A stretch of 54,594 bases of DNA from Intrasporangiaceae bacterium (GTDB lineage Bacteria; Actinomycetota; Actinomycetes; Actinomycetales; Dermatophilaceae): assembly GCA_021324575.1 (NCBI GenBank), contig JAJPIW010000023.1:1-54594 (forward strand), in the 5' to 3' direction. Below the pieces are notes generated by a model that was given only the letters and a program-made list of their open reading frames with translations, did no database searches and had not been told where the DNA came from. Made by a program: the position numbers and the translations under genes. Each line of letters starts with the position of its first letter. The first letter of the stretch is position 1. This document shows positions 25,386-34,477 of this stretch, piece by piece.

Positions 25386-27143
25386 ATGAGTGCAGCCACC
25401 CACGCAGCGCCCGCGCCCGCACCCGACTCTGCCGGAGTCTCCAGCAAGGGGCTCAAGCCCGGCGCCCTCGGGCTGCTCGGCAGTGTCATCGTCGGCATCG
25501 CCTCGACGGCACCTGCCTACTCCCTGGCCGCCACCCTCGGCTTCGTCGTTGCCGAGGGTGCCGGCGTCAAGGCGGCCGGCATCATGGTCCTCGCCTTCAT
25601 CCCGATGTACTTCATCGCGGTCGCCTACAAGGAGCTCAACGAGGCCGAGCCTGACTGTGGCACCACCTTCACCTGGGCGACCCGCGCGTTCGGGCCGGTC
25701 GTCGGCTGGATGGGCGGCTGGGGCATCGTCGTCGCCGACATCATCGTGATGGCCAACCTGGCCCAGATCGCCGGGTCGTACTCGTTCACCCTGGCCAACG
25801 AGCTCGGCATCCACAACAGCCTCGACACGAGCACCTTCTGGTCCACGGTCGCCGGACTGATCTGGATCGCCATCATGACCTGGATCTGCTACCGAGGCAT
25901 CGAGGTGTCCGCACGACTCCAGTACGGCCTGCTCGGTATCGAGATCGTCACGCTCATCGCCTTCGCGGTGACTGCCCTCGTCAAGGTGTATGCCGGCAAG
26001 GCGCCCGCCGGGTCGATCCACCCCTCGCTCTCCTGGCTGTGGCCGGGCGGGCTGTCCATGCCGGTCATCTCCTCGACGGTCCTGCTTGCCGTGTTCATCT
26101 ACTGGGGCTGGGACACGGCGGTCGCGACCAACGAGGAGGCCGACGACCCCGGCCGCACGCCGGGACGCGCCGCGGTCATCTCGACCGTCATGCTCCTGCT
26201 CATCTACGTCCTCGTCACCGTCTCAGCCGTCGCGTTCGCCGGCACCGGCGACAAGGGAATTGGGCTCGGCAACGACAGCAACGCCGACGACGTGTTCGGC
26301 GCCATCGGACCGACGCTCTACGGGACCTCGACCCTGGGGCACGTCGGGCTGGCGCTGCTCGCCATCACGATCCTCACGTCGGCCTCCGCATCGACCCAGA
26401 CCACGATTCTGCCGACGGCCCGGACCACCTTGTCGATGGCGGTCTACCGGGCGATTCCGGAGAAGTTCGCCAGGATCCACCCCCGGTTCCTCACGCCGAC
26501 CTGGTCCACCGTCGGCATGGGTGTCGTCTCGGCAGCCTTCTACCTGCTCATGACGCTCATCAGCACCAGCATCCTGACCGCGCTCATCGGGGCCATCGGG
26601 CTGCAGATCGCCTTCTACTACGGTCTGACCGGTATCGCCTGCGTCTGGTTCTACCGGCACTCCCTGCGGGACACGACCCGGCACTTCGTCATGCGCGGAC
26701 TCATCCCGCTCGTCGGCGGCATCTTCCTGTTCGCCATGTTCGTCTACGCCCTGAAGAGCTACGCCGCGGCCGACTGGCTGACCGACAGCGACGGCAACAA
26801 CGTGACGATCTTCGGGATCGGAGCGGTCGCCGTCGTCGGCGTCGTCTCGCTCCTGTTCGGCCTCGTCCTGATGGCGATCCAGTGGGGCCTCGCGCCGGCG
26901 TACTTCAAGGGGCTCACCCTGCCGACCCGCAGCTTCGCCGACCTGGTCCTCGTGGGCCAGGAGAACGTCGTCGACGGCCACGTGCGGCTGCCGGACACCA
27001 CCGAGTACACGGTCGTCGCGCCCGACCTGTCCAACCTGCCGCCGGGGGCGACCGCCGTCGACCCCCGAACCGGTGCCGAGGTCACCCGCAACGACACCAC
27101 GCTCGACACCACGCACGACACCAAGGACGAGCCCACCGGGTGA
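25386..27143 (+). CDS. APC-superfamily amino acid/amine permease
   Basis: 585-residue transporter with about 12-13 transmembrane helices and a ~70-residue polar C-terminal tail. The first helix region LGLLGSVIVGIASTAPAYSLAA holds the unwound GSxxxG-like substrate segment of the APC family; FTWATRAFGPVVGWMGGWGI is helix 3. AAGGA lies six bases before the ATG at 25386. Lying between the polyamine importer and a succinate-semialdehyde-type dehydrogenase, it may carry putrescine or GABA (inference). The tail ends in a run of Thr/Asp repeats (NDTTLDTTHDTKD), an unusual low-complexity end. Confidence 0.88.
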   Translation: MSAATHAAPAPAPDSAGVSSKGLKPGALGLLGSVIVGIASTAPAYSLAATLGFVVAEGAGVKAAGIMVLAFIPMYFIAVAYKELNEAEPDCGTTFTWATRAFGPVVGWMGGWGIVVADIIVMANLAQIAGSYSFTLANELGIHNSLDTSTFWSTVAGLIWIAIMTWICYRGIEVSARLQYGLLGIEIVTLIAFAVTALVKVYAGKAPAGSIHPSLSWLWPGGLSMPVISSTVLLAVFIYWGWDTAVATNEEADDPGRTPGRAAVISTVMLLLIYVLVTVSAVAFAGTGDKGIGLGNDSNADDVFGAIGPTLYGTSTLGHVGLALLAITILTSASASTQTTILPTARTTLSMAVYRAIPEKFARIHPRFLTPTWSTVGMGVVSAAFYLLMTLISTSILTALIGAIGLQIAFYYGLTGIACVWFYRHSLRDTTRHFVMRGLIPLVGGIFLFAMFVYALKSYAAADWLTDSDGNNVTIFGIGAVAVVGVVSLLFGLVLMAIQWGLAPAYFKGLTLPTRSFADLVLVGQENVVDGHVRLPDTTEYTVVAPDLSNLPPGATAVDPRTGAEVTRNDTTLDTTHDTKDEPTG

Positions 27144-27178
27144 CCAGACCGATGACTGGCGCACCCTGCCCACGTCGT

Positions 27179-27254
27179 AGCCTCTGCTAGCAGAGGCTGG
27201 TTCCCCCAGCACAGGTTGCAGCCTCTGCTGAGTGACCCAAGGTCTGCTAGCAGA
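27179..27254. promoter_or_regulatory. Operator cluster with perfect palindromes upstream of gabD
   Basis: AGCCTCTGCTAGCAGAGGCT (27179-27198) is a perfect 20-bp palindrome. TCTGCTAGCAGA (27243-27254) repeats its core exactly 60 bases later, and a half-site AGCCTCTGCT lies at 27220-27229. No T-run follows, so an operator for a dimeric regulator is more likely than a terminator. Confidence 0.68.
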
Positions 27255-27300
27255 GGTTCGGTCTGACACCACGAGAGAGCACGAACGAGGAGCGCGACGT

Positions 27301-28761
27301 ATGCCGGTCAGCCAGAAGTCGGTCCTGGACGCGGTCCCCACCCAGCTGTTCGTCGGCGGGCAGTGGCGCGCGTCCAGCGACGGGGCGACGTTCGACGTCA
27401 CCGACCCGGCCACCGGGGCGGTCCTGACGACGATCGCCGACGGCACCGTCGCCGACGGGGCAGCCGCGCTCGACGCAGCCGTCGCGGCGCAGGCGGACTG
27501 GGCCCGGACGGCTCCTCGCGACCGCGGGGAGATCCTGCGCGCGGCATACGAGCTGCTCGTCGAGCGCACCGACACCTTCGCCCTCCTGATGACCCTCGAG
27601 ATGGGCAAGACCCTCGCCGAGGCGCGTGGCGAGGTCGCCTACGGGTCGGAGTTCTTCCGCTGGTTCAGCGAGGAGGCGGTCCGGATCGGCGGCCGGTATG
27701 CCGTGGCCCCCAACGGCGCGACCCGGCTGGTCACCATGAAGCAGCCGGTCGGCCCCACCTACATGATCACGCCGTGGAACTTCCCGCTCGCCATGGGCAC
27801 GCGCAAGATCGGCCCGGCCATCGCCGCGGGCTGCACGATGGTCGTCAAGCCGGCCCACGAGACGCCGCTCACGATGCTCGCCCTGGCGGCGCTGCTGGAG
27901 GAGGTCGGGGTCCCCAAGGGCGTCCTCAACGTCGTCACGACGACCCACTCGGCCGCCCTCTCCGAGCCGATCATCCGTGACCCGCGGCTGCGCAAGCTGA
28001 CCTTCACCGGCTCGACCGGTGTCGGCAAGGTGCTCGTCGAGCAGTCCGCCGAGCAGCTGCTCCGGCTGTCGATGGAGCTCGGTGGCAACGCCCCGTTCAT
28101 CGTCTTCGACGACGCCGACATCGACGCGGCCGTCGACGGCGCGATGCTCGCCAAGATGCGCAACATCGGCGAGGCCTGCACCGCGGCCAACCGGTTCCTC
28201 GTCCAGGAGTCGGTCGCGGAGGAGTTCGGCCGCAAGTTCGCTGCCCGGATGGCGGCGCTCGTCGTCGGCAAGGGCACCAAGAAGGGCGTCGACGTCGGCC
28301 CGCTGATCACCCCCAAGGCGCGCGCCGGTGTCCACGAGCTCGTCGAGGACGCCGTCGCCGCGGGCGCCCGGACCCTCACCGGTGGCGCCCCGCTCCCGGG
28401 ACGGGGCAACTTCTACCCGCCGACCGTCCTCGTCGACGTCCCCGAGACCGCACGCGTCATGCGCGAGGAGATCTTCGGCCCGGTCGCGCCGATCACCACC
28501 TTTGGCACCGAGTCCGACGCCCTGCGCATCGCCAACTCCAGCGAGTACGGCCTCGTCGCCTACGTCTTCACGCGCGACAACGCCCGCGTCATCCGGGTCT
28601 CCGAGGGCCTGGAGTTCGGGATGGTCGGGGTCAACCAGGGCATCGTGTCCAACCCGGCCGCTCCGTTCGGCGGGGTGAAGCAGTCCGGGTTCGGCCGAGA
28701 AGGCGGTTTCGAGGGCATCGAGGAGTACCTGGAGACGAAGTACGTCGGCATCGCCCTCTGA
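27301..28761 (+). CDS. gabD: Succinate-semialdehyde-type NAD(P) aldehyde dehydrogenase
   Basis: 486 residues. Catalytic Cys293 in GEACTAANRF and base Glu259 in MELGGNAPF; the GNAPFIVFDDADID block, MITPWNFPLAMGTRKI and C-terminal PFGGVKQSGFGREGG match GabD. It would oxidise succinate semialdehyde to succinate, the last step of the GABA branch encoded around it. The start at 27301 is supported by GAGGAG eight bases upstream; the ATG lies inside a GTATGCCG octamer. Putative operators at 27179-27254 imply control separate from the pot-like operon. Confidence 0.9.
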   Translation: MPVSQKSVLDAVPTQLFVGGQWRASSDGATFDVTDPATGAVLTTIADGTVADGAAALDAAVAAQADWARTAPRDRGEILRAAYELLVERTDTFALLMTLEMGKTLAEARGEVAYGSEFFRWFSEEAVRIGGRYAVAPNGATRLVTMKQPVGPTYMITPWNFPLAMGTRKIGPAIAAGCTMVVKPAHETPLTMLALAALLEEVGVPKGVLNVVTTTHSAALSEPIIRDPRLRKLTFTGSTGVGKVLVEQSAEQLLRLSMELGGNAPFIVFDDADIDAAVDGAMLAKMRNIGEACTAANRFLVQESVAEEFGRKFAARMAALVVGKGTKKGVDVGPLITPKARAGVHELVEDAVAAGARTLTGGAPLPGRGNFYPPTVLVDVPETARVMREEIFGPVAPITTFGTESDALRIANSSEYGLVAYVFTRDNARVIRVSEGLEFGMVGVNQGIVSNPAAPFGGVKQSGFGREGGFEGIEEYLETKYVGIAL

Positions 28762-28833
28762 CCGCCCCGGTTCGACCGGTTTGCCCCACCGGCGCTGGCC
28801 ATTGGCCGGTCCGAACCCCCGAGAACCACCAGA

Positions 28834-29328
28834 ATGTCCTCCGTGAACCCTGCCAGGTCCTCATCCAGCCGCCTCGTGGCGGCCGGCTTCCTCGTCCTCG
28901 CCCTCGTGACCCTGCTCTGGTATGCCGGGCACCGGCGTTCCGTCGACCCCTCGCCGAGCGCGGTGGGCACGTCCGCGACGTCCACCTCCCACGAGGGCTC
29001 GGCGAGCCCGCCGCCCCGGTCCGGCCCGACCCCGGACTCCGGCCTGCCGACCGTCGCCGCGAGGGACCTGCCGAAGGTGGCCCGCGACATGCTCGTCACG
29101 ATCCATGCCGGCGGCCCGTTCCGCTACCGGGAGGACGGGCAGACCTTCGCCAACCGGGAGCGGATCCTGCCCAGGGAAGCGTCCGGGTACTACCGGGAGT
29201 ACACGGTCAAGGCCGGGTCGCAAGGGGATCGCGGACCGCTCCGGATCATTGGGGGCCGTTCGGGTGACCTGTACTGGACGCCCGACCATTACGCTCACTT
29301 CCAGCAGATCAAGGAAGGGAACCCGTGA
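28834..29328 (+). CDS. Barnase-type (N1/T1) secreted or membrane-tethered ribonuclease
   Basis: 164 residues: an N-terminal hydrophobic segment (residues 14-30, LVAAGFLVLALVTLLWY), a ~40-residue Ser/Pro-rich linker, and a C-terminal microbial RNase domain (~75-160). The barnase catalytic set is present: Glu122 (REYTV), Arg133-x3-Arg137 (RGPLR) and His152 (DHYAHF). It cleaves single-stranded RNA after guanine in characterised relatives. A GTG at 28843 with a CAGAAT hexamer seven bases before it is an alternative, near-leaderless start. It overlaps a barstar-like gene by four bases, which would protect the producing cell. Confidence 0.9.
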   Translation: MSSVNPARSSSSRLVAAGFLVLALVTLLWYAGHRRSVDPSPSAVGTSATSTSHEGSASPPPRSGPTPDSGLPTVAARDLPKVARDMLVTIHAGGPFRYREDGQTFANRERILPREASGYYREYTVKAGSQGDRGPLRIIGGRSGDLYWTPDHYAHFQQIKEGNP

Positions 29329-29675
29329 TCAGCGACGTTGGCGGAGCCGTGGACATCGTCGCCCTCATCCGCGAGGCACGCAGTCGTGGCCGTGACGTGC
29401 GCCTCGTCCCGGCCGGGTCGTCCAAGGCCGAGTCCCTGGCGCAGTTCGCGAGCTCGCTGGCGTTCCCGCACTGGTTCGGTGGCAACCTGGACGCCCTCGC
29501 CGACTCGCTCACGACGATGAGCCGTGAGGCCGGTCGCCCGGTCGAGGTCATCTGGGACGGCGTGCGCACCCTGGAGAACGACGACCACGGGGCCTACCTC
29601 GCCATCCGGGCCGTCCTGGAGGACGTCTCCGCGGCCGAGGAGGCGCTGTACATCACGGCGGTCCACCGGCTCTGA
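29325..29675 (+). CDS. Barstar-family ribonuclease inhibitor
   Basis: 116 residues. FPHWFGGNLDALADSLT (residues 47-63) is the barstar signature; Asp56 and Asp60 match barstar Asp35/Asp39, which plug the barnase active site. The GTG start overlaps the RNase stop (GTGA), so inhibitor synthesis is coupled to toxin synthesis. It is cytoplasmic, with no signal peptide. It forms a cognate pair with the preceding gene. Confidence 0.92.
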   Translation: MISDVGGAVDIVALIREARSRGRDVRLVPAGSSKAESLAQFASSLAFPHWFGGNLDALADSLTTMSREAGRPVEVIWDGVRTLENDDHGAYLAIRAVLEDVSAAEEALYITAVHRL

Positions 29676-29709
29676 CCGGCCCGCGAGCCGCCGCCTGCCC
29701 GGAGTGACC

Positions 29710-29715
29710 GAGAAT
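29710..29715 (+). promoter_or_regulatory. -10-like GAGAAT, leaderless start of dxr
   Basis: GAGAAT ends 6 bases before the GTG at 29722. The geometry matches the other leaderless starts in the window and helps choose that start. Confidence 0.4.
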
Positions 29716-29721
29716 GTCTTG

Positions 29722-30972
29722 GTGACCTCCTCCCAGACCGTCGCCATCCTCGGGTCCACCGGCTCGATCGGTACCCAGGCCCTCGACGTCATCGCCCGCA
29801 ACGAAGGCCGGTTCAGGGTCACCGCCCTCTCCGCCGGGGGCAACATCGACCTGCTGGCCCGCCAGGCGGTCGCCACCCGGGCCGCGCTCGTCGCGGCGGC
29901 GAGCGGCACGGTCGAGCAGGTGCGTTCCGCGATCGGCTCGTATGCCGCACAGGCCGGGCTCGCGGCATACGACCCCGACGTGGTCGTCGGGGGAGAGGCG
30001 AGCACGACCGCCGCAGGCAGCGGAGCCGACGTCGTGCTCAACGGGATCACCGGCTCGATCGGGCTGCGACCCACGCTGGCGGCCCTCGCGGCCGGCAGCC
30101 GGCTGGCCCTGGCCAACAAGGAGTCGCTCATCATCGGCGGGCCGATCGTCAAGGCTGCCGCCGCGCCCGGGCAGATCGTGCCGGTCGACTCCGAGCACTC
30201 GGCCATCGCCCAGTCGCTGCGGGGCGGCCGCGCGTCGGAGGTCCGACGGCTCGTCGTCACGGCAAGCGGCGGGCCGTTCCGCGGGATGACTCGCGACCAG
30301 CTGCGCGACGTCACCCCGGCCCAGGCGCTCGCGCACCCCAACTTCAGCATGGGCCGGGTCATCACGACCAACTCGGCGACCCTCGTCAACAAGGGGCTGG
30401 AGGTCATCGAGGCGCACCTGCTCTTCGACATCCCGTATGCCGCGATCGACGTCGTGGTGCACCCGCAGCAGATGATCCACTCGATGGTGGAGTTCGTCGA
30501 CGGGTCGACGATCGCCCAGGCCGGCCCGCCGCGGATGCTCGTCCCGATCGCGCTCGGCCTGTCCTGGCCGGACCGGCTGGCCGACGTCGACGTCCCGTGC
30601 GACTGGACGCGGACCCAGAGCTGGGACTTCGCGCCGCTGGACGACGAGGCGTTCCCGGCGGTCCGGCTGGCGCGGCAGGTGGGGGAGGCCGGTGGCACCT
30701 TCCCGGCGGTCTACAACGCCGCCAACGAGGTGTGTGTCGACGCCTTCCACGACGGCCGGATCGGTTTCCTCGACATCGTCGACACGGTCGGACGGGTCGT
30801 GGCCGACCATGCCGACGAGCCAGCGGGTGATACTGGGAGGGATCCGGGGACGCTGGGCGTTGACGAAGTGCTCGGCGCCGACGCCTGGGCCCGTGACCGG
30901 GCCCGAGCGGTGCTCGGACTCGAGCCGACCGAAGTGCCGACAGGCAAACCCACAGGAAGTAGTCGCTGGTGA
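29722..30972 (+). CDS. dxr: 1-deoxy-D-xylulose 5-phosphate reductoisomerase
   Basis: Second enzyme of the MEP isoprenoid pathway: DXP + NADPH to 2-C-methyl-D-erythritol 4-phosphate; target of fosmidomycin. NADPH motif AILGSTGSIGTQALDVI near residue 8, ALANKESLIIGG near 135, the metal/substrate site DSEHSA near 158, and SGGPFRGMT near 186. About 416 residues from the GTG at 29722 (a GTG at 29704 would add six). The stop overlaps the site-2 protease gene (GTGA), giving the actinobacterial dxr-rip-ispG order. Confidence 0.96.
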   Translation: MTSSQTVAILGSTGSIGTQALDVIARNEGRFRVTALSAGGNIDLLARQAVATRAALVAAASGTVEQVRSAIGSYAAQAGLAAYDPDVVVGGEASTTAAGSGADVVLNGITGSIGLRPTLAALAAGSRLALANKESLIIGGPIVKAAAAPGQIVPVDSEHSAIAQSLRGGRASEVRRLVVTASGGPFRGMTRDQLRDVTPAQALAHPNFSMGRVITTNSATLVNKGLEVIEAHLLFDIPYAAIDVVVHPQQMIHSMVEFVDGSTIAQAGPPRMLVPIALGLSWPDRLADVDVPCDWTRTQSWDFAPLDDEAFPAVRLARQVGEAGGTFPAVYNAANEVCVDAFHDGRIGFLDIVDTVGRVVADHADEPAGDTGRDPGTLGVDEVLGADAWARDRARAVLGLEPTEVPTGKPTGSSRW

Positions 30973-32333
30973 CCGTGTTGTTGTACGCCGTCGGCGTGCT
31001 GGCCATGGCCATCGGTGTCGGGTTGTCGATCGCGCTGCACGAGCTGGGGCACCTCCTGCCCGCCAAGCGCTTCGGGGTCAAGGTGACCCAGTACATGATC
31101 GGGTTCGGCCCGACGATCTGGTCCCGACAGATCGGTGAGACCGAGTACGGCCTCAAGCTCGTCCCCTTCGGTGGCTACTGCCGGATGATCGGGATGTTCC
31201 CGCCACGTCCCGGCGACGCCCCGGGCACGGTCCGGGCCACGAGCACGGGCCGGTTCTCCCAGCTCGCCGACGAGGCGCGCAAGTCCTCCCTGCAGGAGAT
31301 CACCCCCGGCGACGAGAACCGGGTGTTCTACAAGCTGCCGACCCACAAGAAGTTCCTCATCATGCTCGGCGGCATCATGATGAACTTCCTGGTCGCGCTG
31401 GTCCTGATGACCGCCGTCCTCACCCTCTACGGGGTCGGCGTGGTCGGCAAGGGCGCGCAGGTCGCCGCGGTCTACCAGTGTGTCGTGCCCGCCGCCCAAG
31501 CCTCCGCGACCGCAACCTGTCCGGCCGGCGCGGCGCCCACGCCGGCCTACGCCGCAGGGTTGCGACCGGGCGACCGGATCGTCTCCGTCAATGGACAGAC
31601 CGTCGTCGGGAACGCCTCGATCGGTGACCTGGTCGGGCCGCGGGTCGGCCGGCCGACCGCCTTGACCGTGGTGCGCGACGGACGCACCTTCGACCTCACC
31701 CTGACGCCGGTCGAGAACACGCTGCCCGTCCTCGACGCCGAGGGCAAGCCGGTCCTCGACGCGAACGGCAAGCCCAGGACCCATGTCACCGGCTTCATGG
31801 GGATCTCGTCCGCCCCCGTCGTGAACGTCCAGCGACAGTCGCTGACCGCGGTGCCCGGCTACGTCGGGCAGGCCCTGGGGTCGACCGCCGCGCTCGTGGC
31901 GCACATCCCCGGGAAGATGGTCGGCGTCGTGAAGGCAGCCTTCGGCGGCGGCACCCGAGACGTCAACGGCCCGATCTCGGTCGTCGGCGTCGGCCGGATC
32001 GCGGGCGAGGTGAGCGCCGGGCAGGTGCCGGGACTGCCGGACGACCCGGCCGCGCGGGTTGCGCTCCTGGCCAACATCATGGCCTCGCTCAACCTGGCCC
32101 TCTTCGCCTTCAACGTCCTGCCGCTCCTGCCGTTCGACGGCGGTCACGCCGCGGGCGCGCTCTGGGAATGGCTGAAGCGGCGGGTTGCGCGGCTGCGGCA
32201 CCGCCCCGACCCCGGCTACGTCGACGTCGCGCGCGCGATGCCGCTCACCTATGCAGTGAGCATGCTGCTCATCACGATGACGGTGCTCCTCGTCTACGCC
32301 GACATCGTCAACCCGATCAAGCTCGGCGGCTGA
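30969..32333 (+). CDS. Site-2 membrane zinc metalloprotease (RseP/Rip1 family)
   Basis: Intramembrane protease that cleaves membrane-bound anti-sigma factors or other substrates within the bilayer. Zinc motif HELGH (His24, Glu25, His28) in the first helix; PDZ domain around residues 185-240 (YAAGLRPGDRIVSVNGQTV); second zinc site NVLPLLPFDGGH near 380. 454 residues, four helices. Its position between dxr and ispG is the same as rip1 (Rv2869c) in Mycobacterium tuberculosis. An unusually long loop between the second helix and PDZ contains two cysteines (VYQCVVPAAQASATATC). Confidence 0.95.
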   Translation: MTVLLYAVGVLAMAIGVGLSIALHELGHLLPAKRFGVKVTQYMIGFGPTIWSRQIGETEYGLKLVPFGGYCRMIGMFPPRPGDAPGTVRATSTGRFSQLADEARKSSLQEITPGDENRVFYKLPTHKKFLIMLGGIMMNFLVALVLMTAVLTLYGVGVVGKGAQVAAVYQCVVPAAQASATATCPAGAAPTPAYAAGLRPGDRIVSVNGQTVVGNASIGDLVGPRVGRPTALTVVRDGRTFDLTLTPVENTLPVLDAEGKPVLDANGKPRTHVTGFMGISSAPVVNVQRQSLTAVPGYVGQALGSTAALVAHIPGKMVGVVKAAFGGGTRDVNGPISVVGVGRIAGEVSAGQVPGLPDDPAARVALLANIMASLNLALFAFNVLPLLPFDGGHAAGALWEWLKRRVARLRHRPDPGYVDVARAMPLTYAVSMLLITMTVLLVYADIVNPIKLGG

Positions 32334-32384
32334 CCCGAGCCTCTCGGAGGCCGAGGCGTGGCCAGTGGGCCGCGTTCCGTGGGA

Positions 32385-32390
32385 GATACT
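32385..32390 (+). promoter_or_regulatory. -10-like GATACT, leaderless start of ispG
   Basis: GATACT is followed after 6 bases by the ATG at 32397, with no Shine-Dalgarno. An internal promoter would allow ispG expression apart from dxr-rip. Confidence 0.5.
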
Positions 32391-32396
32391 TGGGTC

Positions 32397-33563
32397 ATGT
32401 CGGTTTCTCTCGGTATGCCGTCCGCCCCCGCGCCGGTGCTGGCCCCCCGTCGCAAGACCCGCAAGATCCAGGTCGGCAAGGTTGCCGTCGGCGGTGACGC
32501 GCCCATCTCGGTCCAGTCGATGTGCACCACCCCGACGACCGACATCAACGCCACGCTCCAGCAGATCGCTGAGCTGACGGCGGCGGGCTGCGACATCGTG
32601 CGGGTCGCCTGTCCGACGCAGGACGACGCCGACGCCCTGCCCGCGATCGCCCACAAGAGCCAGATCCCGGTCATCGCCGACATCCACTTCCAGCCCAAGT
32701 ACGTGTATGCCGCGATCGACGCCGGGTGCGCCGCGGTCCGGGTCAACCCCGGCAACATCCGCCAGTTCGACGACCAGGTCGGCGAGATCGCCCGGCGCGC
32801 CAAGGCCGCTGGGGTCTCGATCCGGATCGGCGTCAACGCCGGCTCGCTCGACAAGCGGATCCTGGAGAAGTACGGGAAGGCGACGGCCGAGGCCCTTGTC
32901 GAGTCCGCCGTCTGGGAGGCCGGCCTGTTCGAGGAGCACGACTTCCACGACTTCAAGATCTCGGTCAAGCACAACGACCCGGTCGTCATGGTCAAGGCCT
33001 ATGAGCTGCTCTCCGAGCGGGGCGACTGGCCGCTCCACCTCGGGGTCACCGAGGCCGGCCCGGCGTTCCAGGGCACGATCAAGTCGGCCACCGCGTTCGG
33101 GGCGCTGCTCTCCCGGGGGATCGGCGACACGATCCGCGTCTCGCTCTCGGCACCGCCGGTCGAGGAGGTCAAGGTCGGCAACCAGATCCTGCAGAGCCTC
33201 AACCTCAAGCCCCGCAAGCTGGAGATCGTGTCCTGCCCCTCGTGCGGCCGTGCCCAGGTCGACGTCTACACCCTTGCCGAGCAGGTCACGGCAGGTCTTG
33301 AAGGCCTCACCGTCCCCCTCCGGGTGGCCGTCATGGGCTGCGTCGTCAACGGCCCGGGGGAGGCCCGCGAGGCCGACCTCGGCGTGGCCTCCGGCAACGG
33401 CAAGGGCCAGATCTTCGTCAAGGGCGAGGTCGTCAAGACCGTTCCCGAGTCCCAGATCGTCGAGACCCTCATCGAGGAGGCGATGCGCATCGCTGAGGAG
33501 ATGGGTGAGCCGATCGACGGGGAGTCAGCGGGCGCGCCGGTCGTGTCGGTCAGTGGTGCATGA
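32397..33563 (+). CDS. ispG: 4-hydroxy-3-methylbut-2-enyl-diphosphate synthase (flavodoxin-type electron donor)
   Basis: Iron-sulphur enzyme of the MEP pathway converting MEcPP to HMBPP. 388 residues from the ATG at 32397. TIM-barrel start [20 protein letters not shown], then [10 protein letters not shown]; [4Fe-4S] cysteines in SCPSCGRAQ (near 280) and [10 protein letters not shown] (near 318). MEcPP-binding arginines lie in AAVRVNPGN. Same cluster as dxr. Confidence 0.96.
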   Translation: MSVSLGMPSAPAPVLAPRRKTRKIQVGKVAVGGDAPISVQSMCTTPTTDINATLQQIAELTAAGCDIVRVACPTQDDADALPAIAHKSQIPVIADIHFQPKYVYAAIDAGCAAVRVNPGNIRQFDDQVGEIARRAKAAGVSIRIGVNAGSLDKRILEKYGKATAEALVESAVWEAGLFEEHDFHDFKISVKHNDPVVMVKAYELLSERGDWPLHLGVTEAGPAFQGTIKSATAFGALLSRGIGDTIRVSLSAPPVEEVKVGNQILQSLNLKPRKLEIVSCPSCGRAQVDVYTLAEQVTAGLEGLTVPLRVAVMGCVVNGPGEAREADLGVASGNGKGQIFVKGEVVKTVPESQIVETLIEEAMRIAEEMGEPIDGESAGAPVVSVSGA

Positions 33564-33594
33564 CACTTAGGGCAATTGCAGGCAGGCTGTAGCC

Positions 33595-34440
33595 GTGCTG
33601 CGCACCCGCTCACCGATCCGCCCGCTCGGTCGCGACGACCGTGACCATGCCCTCGCGCTCTGCGCCCGGGACCTCACGACAAACGTCTTCGTCGCCGCGC
33701 GGATCCTCGAGGGTGCCCTCGACAACCGCTACGGCACCCTCCTCGGACTGCGTCGCGACGGGGACCTGGAGGCGATGTGCTGGGTGAGCGCCAACGTCGT
33801 ACCCGTCCACACCGATTCCGAGAGCAGTGTGGTGTTCGCCGACCGGATCCGGCGGCAACGCAGCCGGTGCGCGTCGATCCTCGGCCCGGCCGACCTGGTG
33901 GCCCCGCTCTGGTCCTCACTCGAGCCGACCTGGTCTCCGGTCCGGGCCGTGCGTTCCGACCAGCCGCTCATGGCGACCCGGACACCACCGTCCGCCCACG
34001 GCATACGGCTCGACCCCCGCGTCCGTCCCGCCCGACGGGACGAGGTCGACATCGTCCTGCCCGCGTCGGCGCACATGTTCACCGCCGAGATCGGCTACGC
34101 GCCGTATGCCGGGAGCCCGCGAAACTACCGGGCCGCCATCGCCGCGCTCATCGAACGCGGCCACACGTACGTCGTCGTCGAGGGTGGGCGGGTGCTCTTC
34201 AAGGCCGACGTCGGGTCGGTCGCCCTCGGCTGCGCCCAGGTGCAGGGCGTCTGGCTCTCACCGGAGCTGCGCGGCCAGGGCCTGGCGGTGCCGATGATGG
34301 CGGCGGTGGTCGAGCAGATCATGATGGATGACGTCGATGTCGTGACGCTGTATGTCAACCACTTCAACGCGGCCGCCCGGGCCACCTACCGGCGGATCGG
34401 GATGGCCGACATCGGGACCTTCTCCACGATCCTGCTCTGA
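33595..34440 (+). CDS. GNAT-family acetyltransferase (DUF4081-type N-domain)
   Basis: 281 residues. The C-terminal half (~140-281) is a GNAT fold with acetyl-CoA motif VWLSPELRGQGLAVPMMAAV (R-G-Q-G-L) and the NHFNAAARATYRRIGM core. The N-terminal half (LRTRSPIRPLGRDDRDHALA, FVAARILEGALDNRYGTLLG) matches the domain found in Rv2867c, the gene after gcpE in M. tuberculosis, so its location is conserved. Substrate unknown. GTG start, 31 bases after ispG. Confidence 0.88.
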   Translation: MLRTRSPIRPLGRDDRDHALALCARDLTTNVFVAARILEGALDNRYGTLLGLRRDGDLEAMCWVSANVVPVHTDSESSVVFADRIRRQRSRCASILGPADLVAPLWSSLEPTWSPVRAVRSDQPLMATRTPPSAHGIRLDPRVRPARRDEVDIVLPASAHMFTAEIGYAPYAGSPRNYRAAIAALIERGHTYVVVEGGRVLFKADVGSVALGCAQVQGVWLSPELRGQGLAVPMMAAVVEQIMMDDVDVVTLYVNHFNAAARATYRRIGMADIGTFSTILL

Positions 34441-34477
34441 CTGCAGGGCACCTGACAGCGGATGGTTGGATGGGCGT

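Noticed and set aside
27179-27198. Intrinsic terminator of the APC permease
   Set aside because: The palindrome has no loop-forming centre or T-run and its core recurs 60 bases later, which suits an operator better.
30711-33038. Minus-strand open frame of 775 codons opposite dxr, the site-2 protease and ispG
   Set aside because: Covers three conserved enzymes in antisense, with low-complexity Asp/Arg/His composition and no domain.
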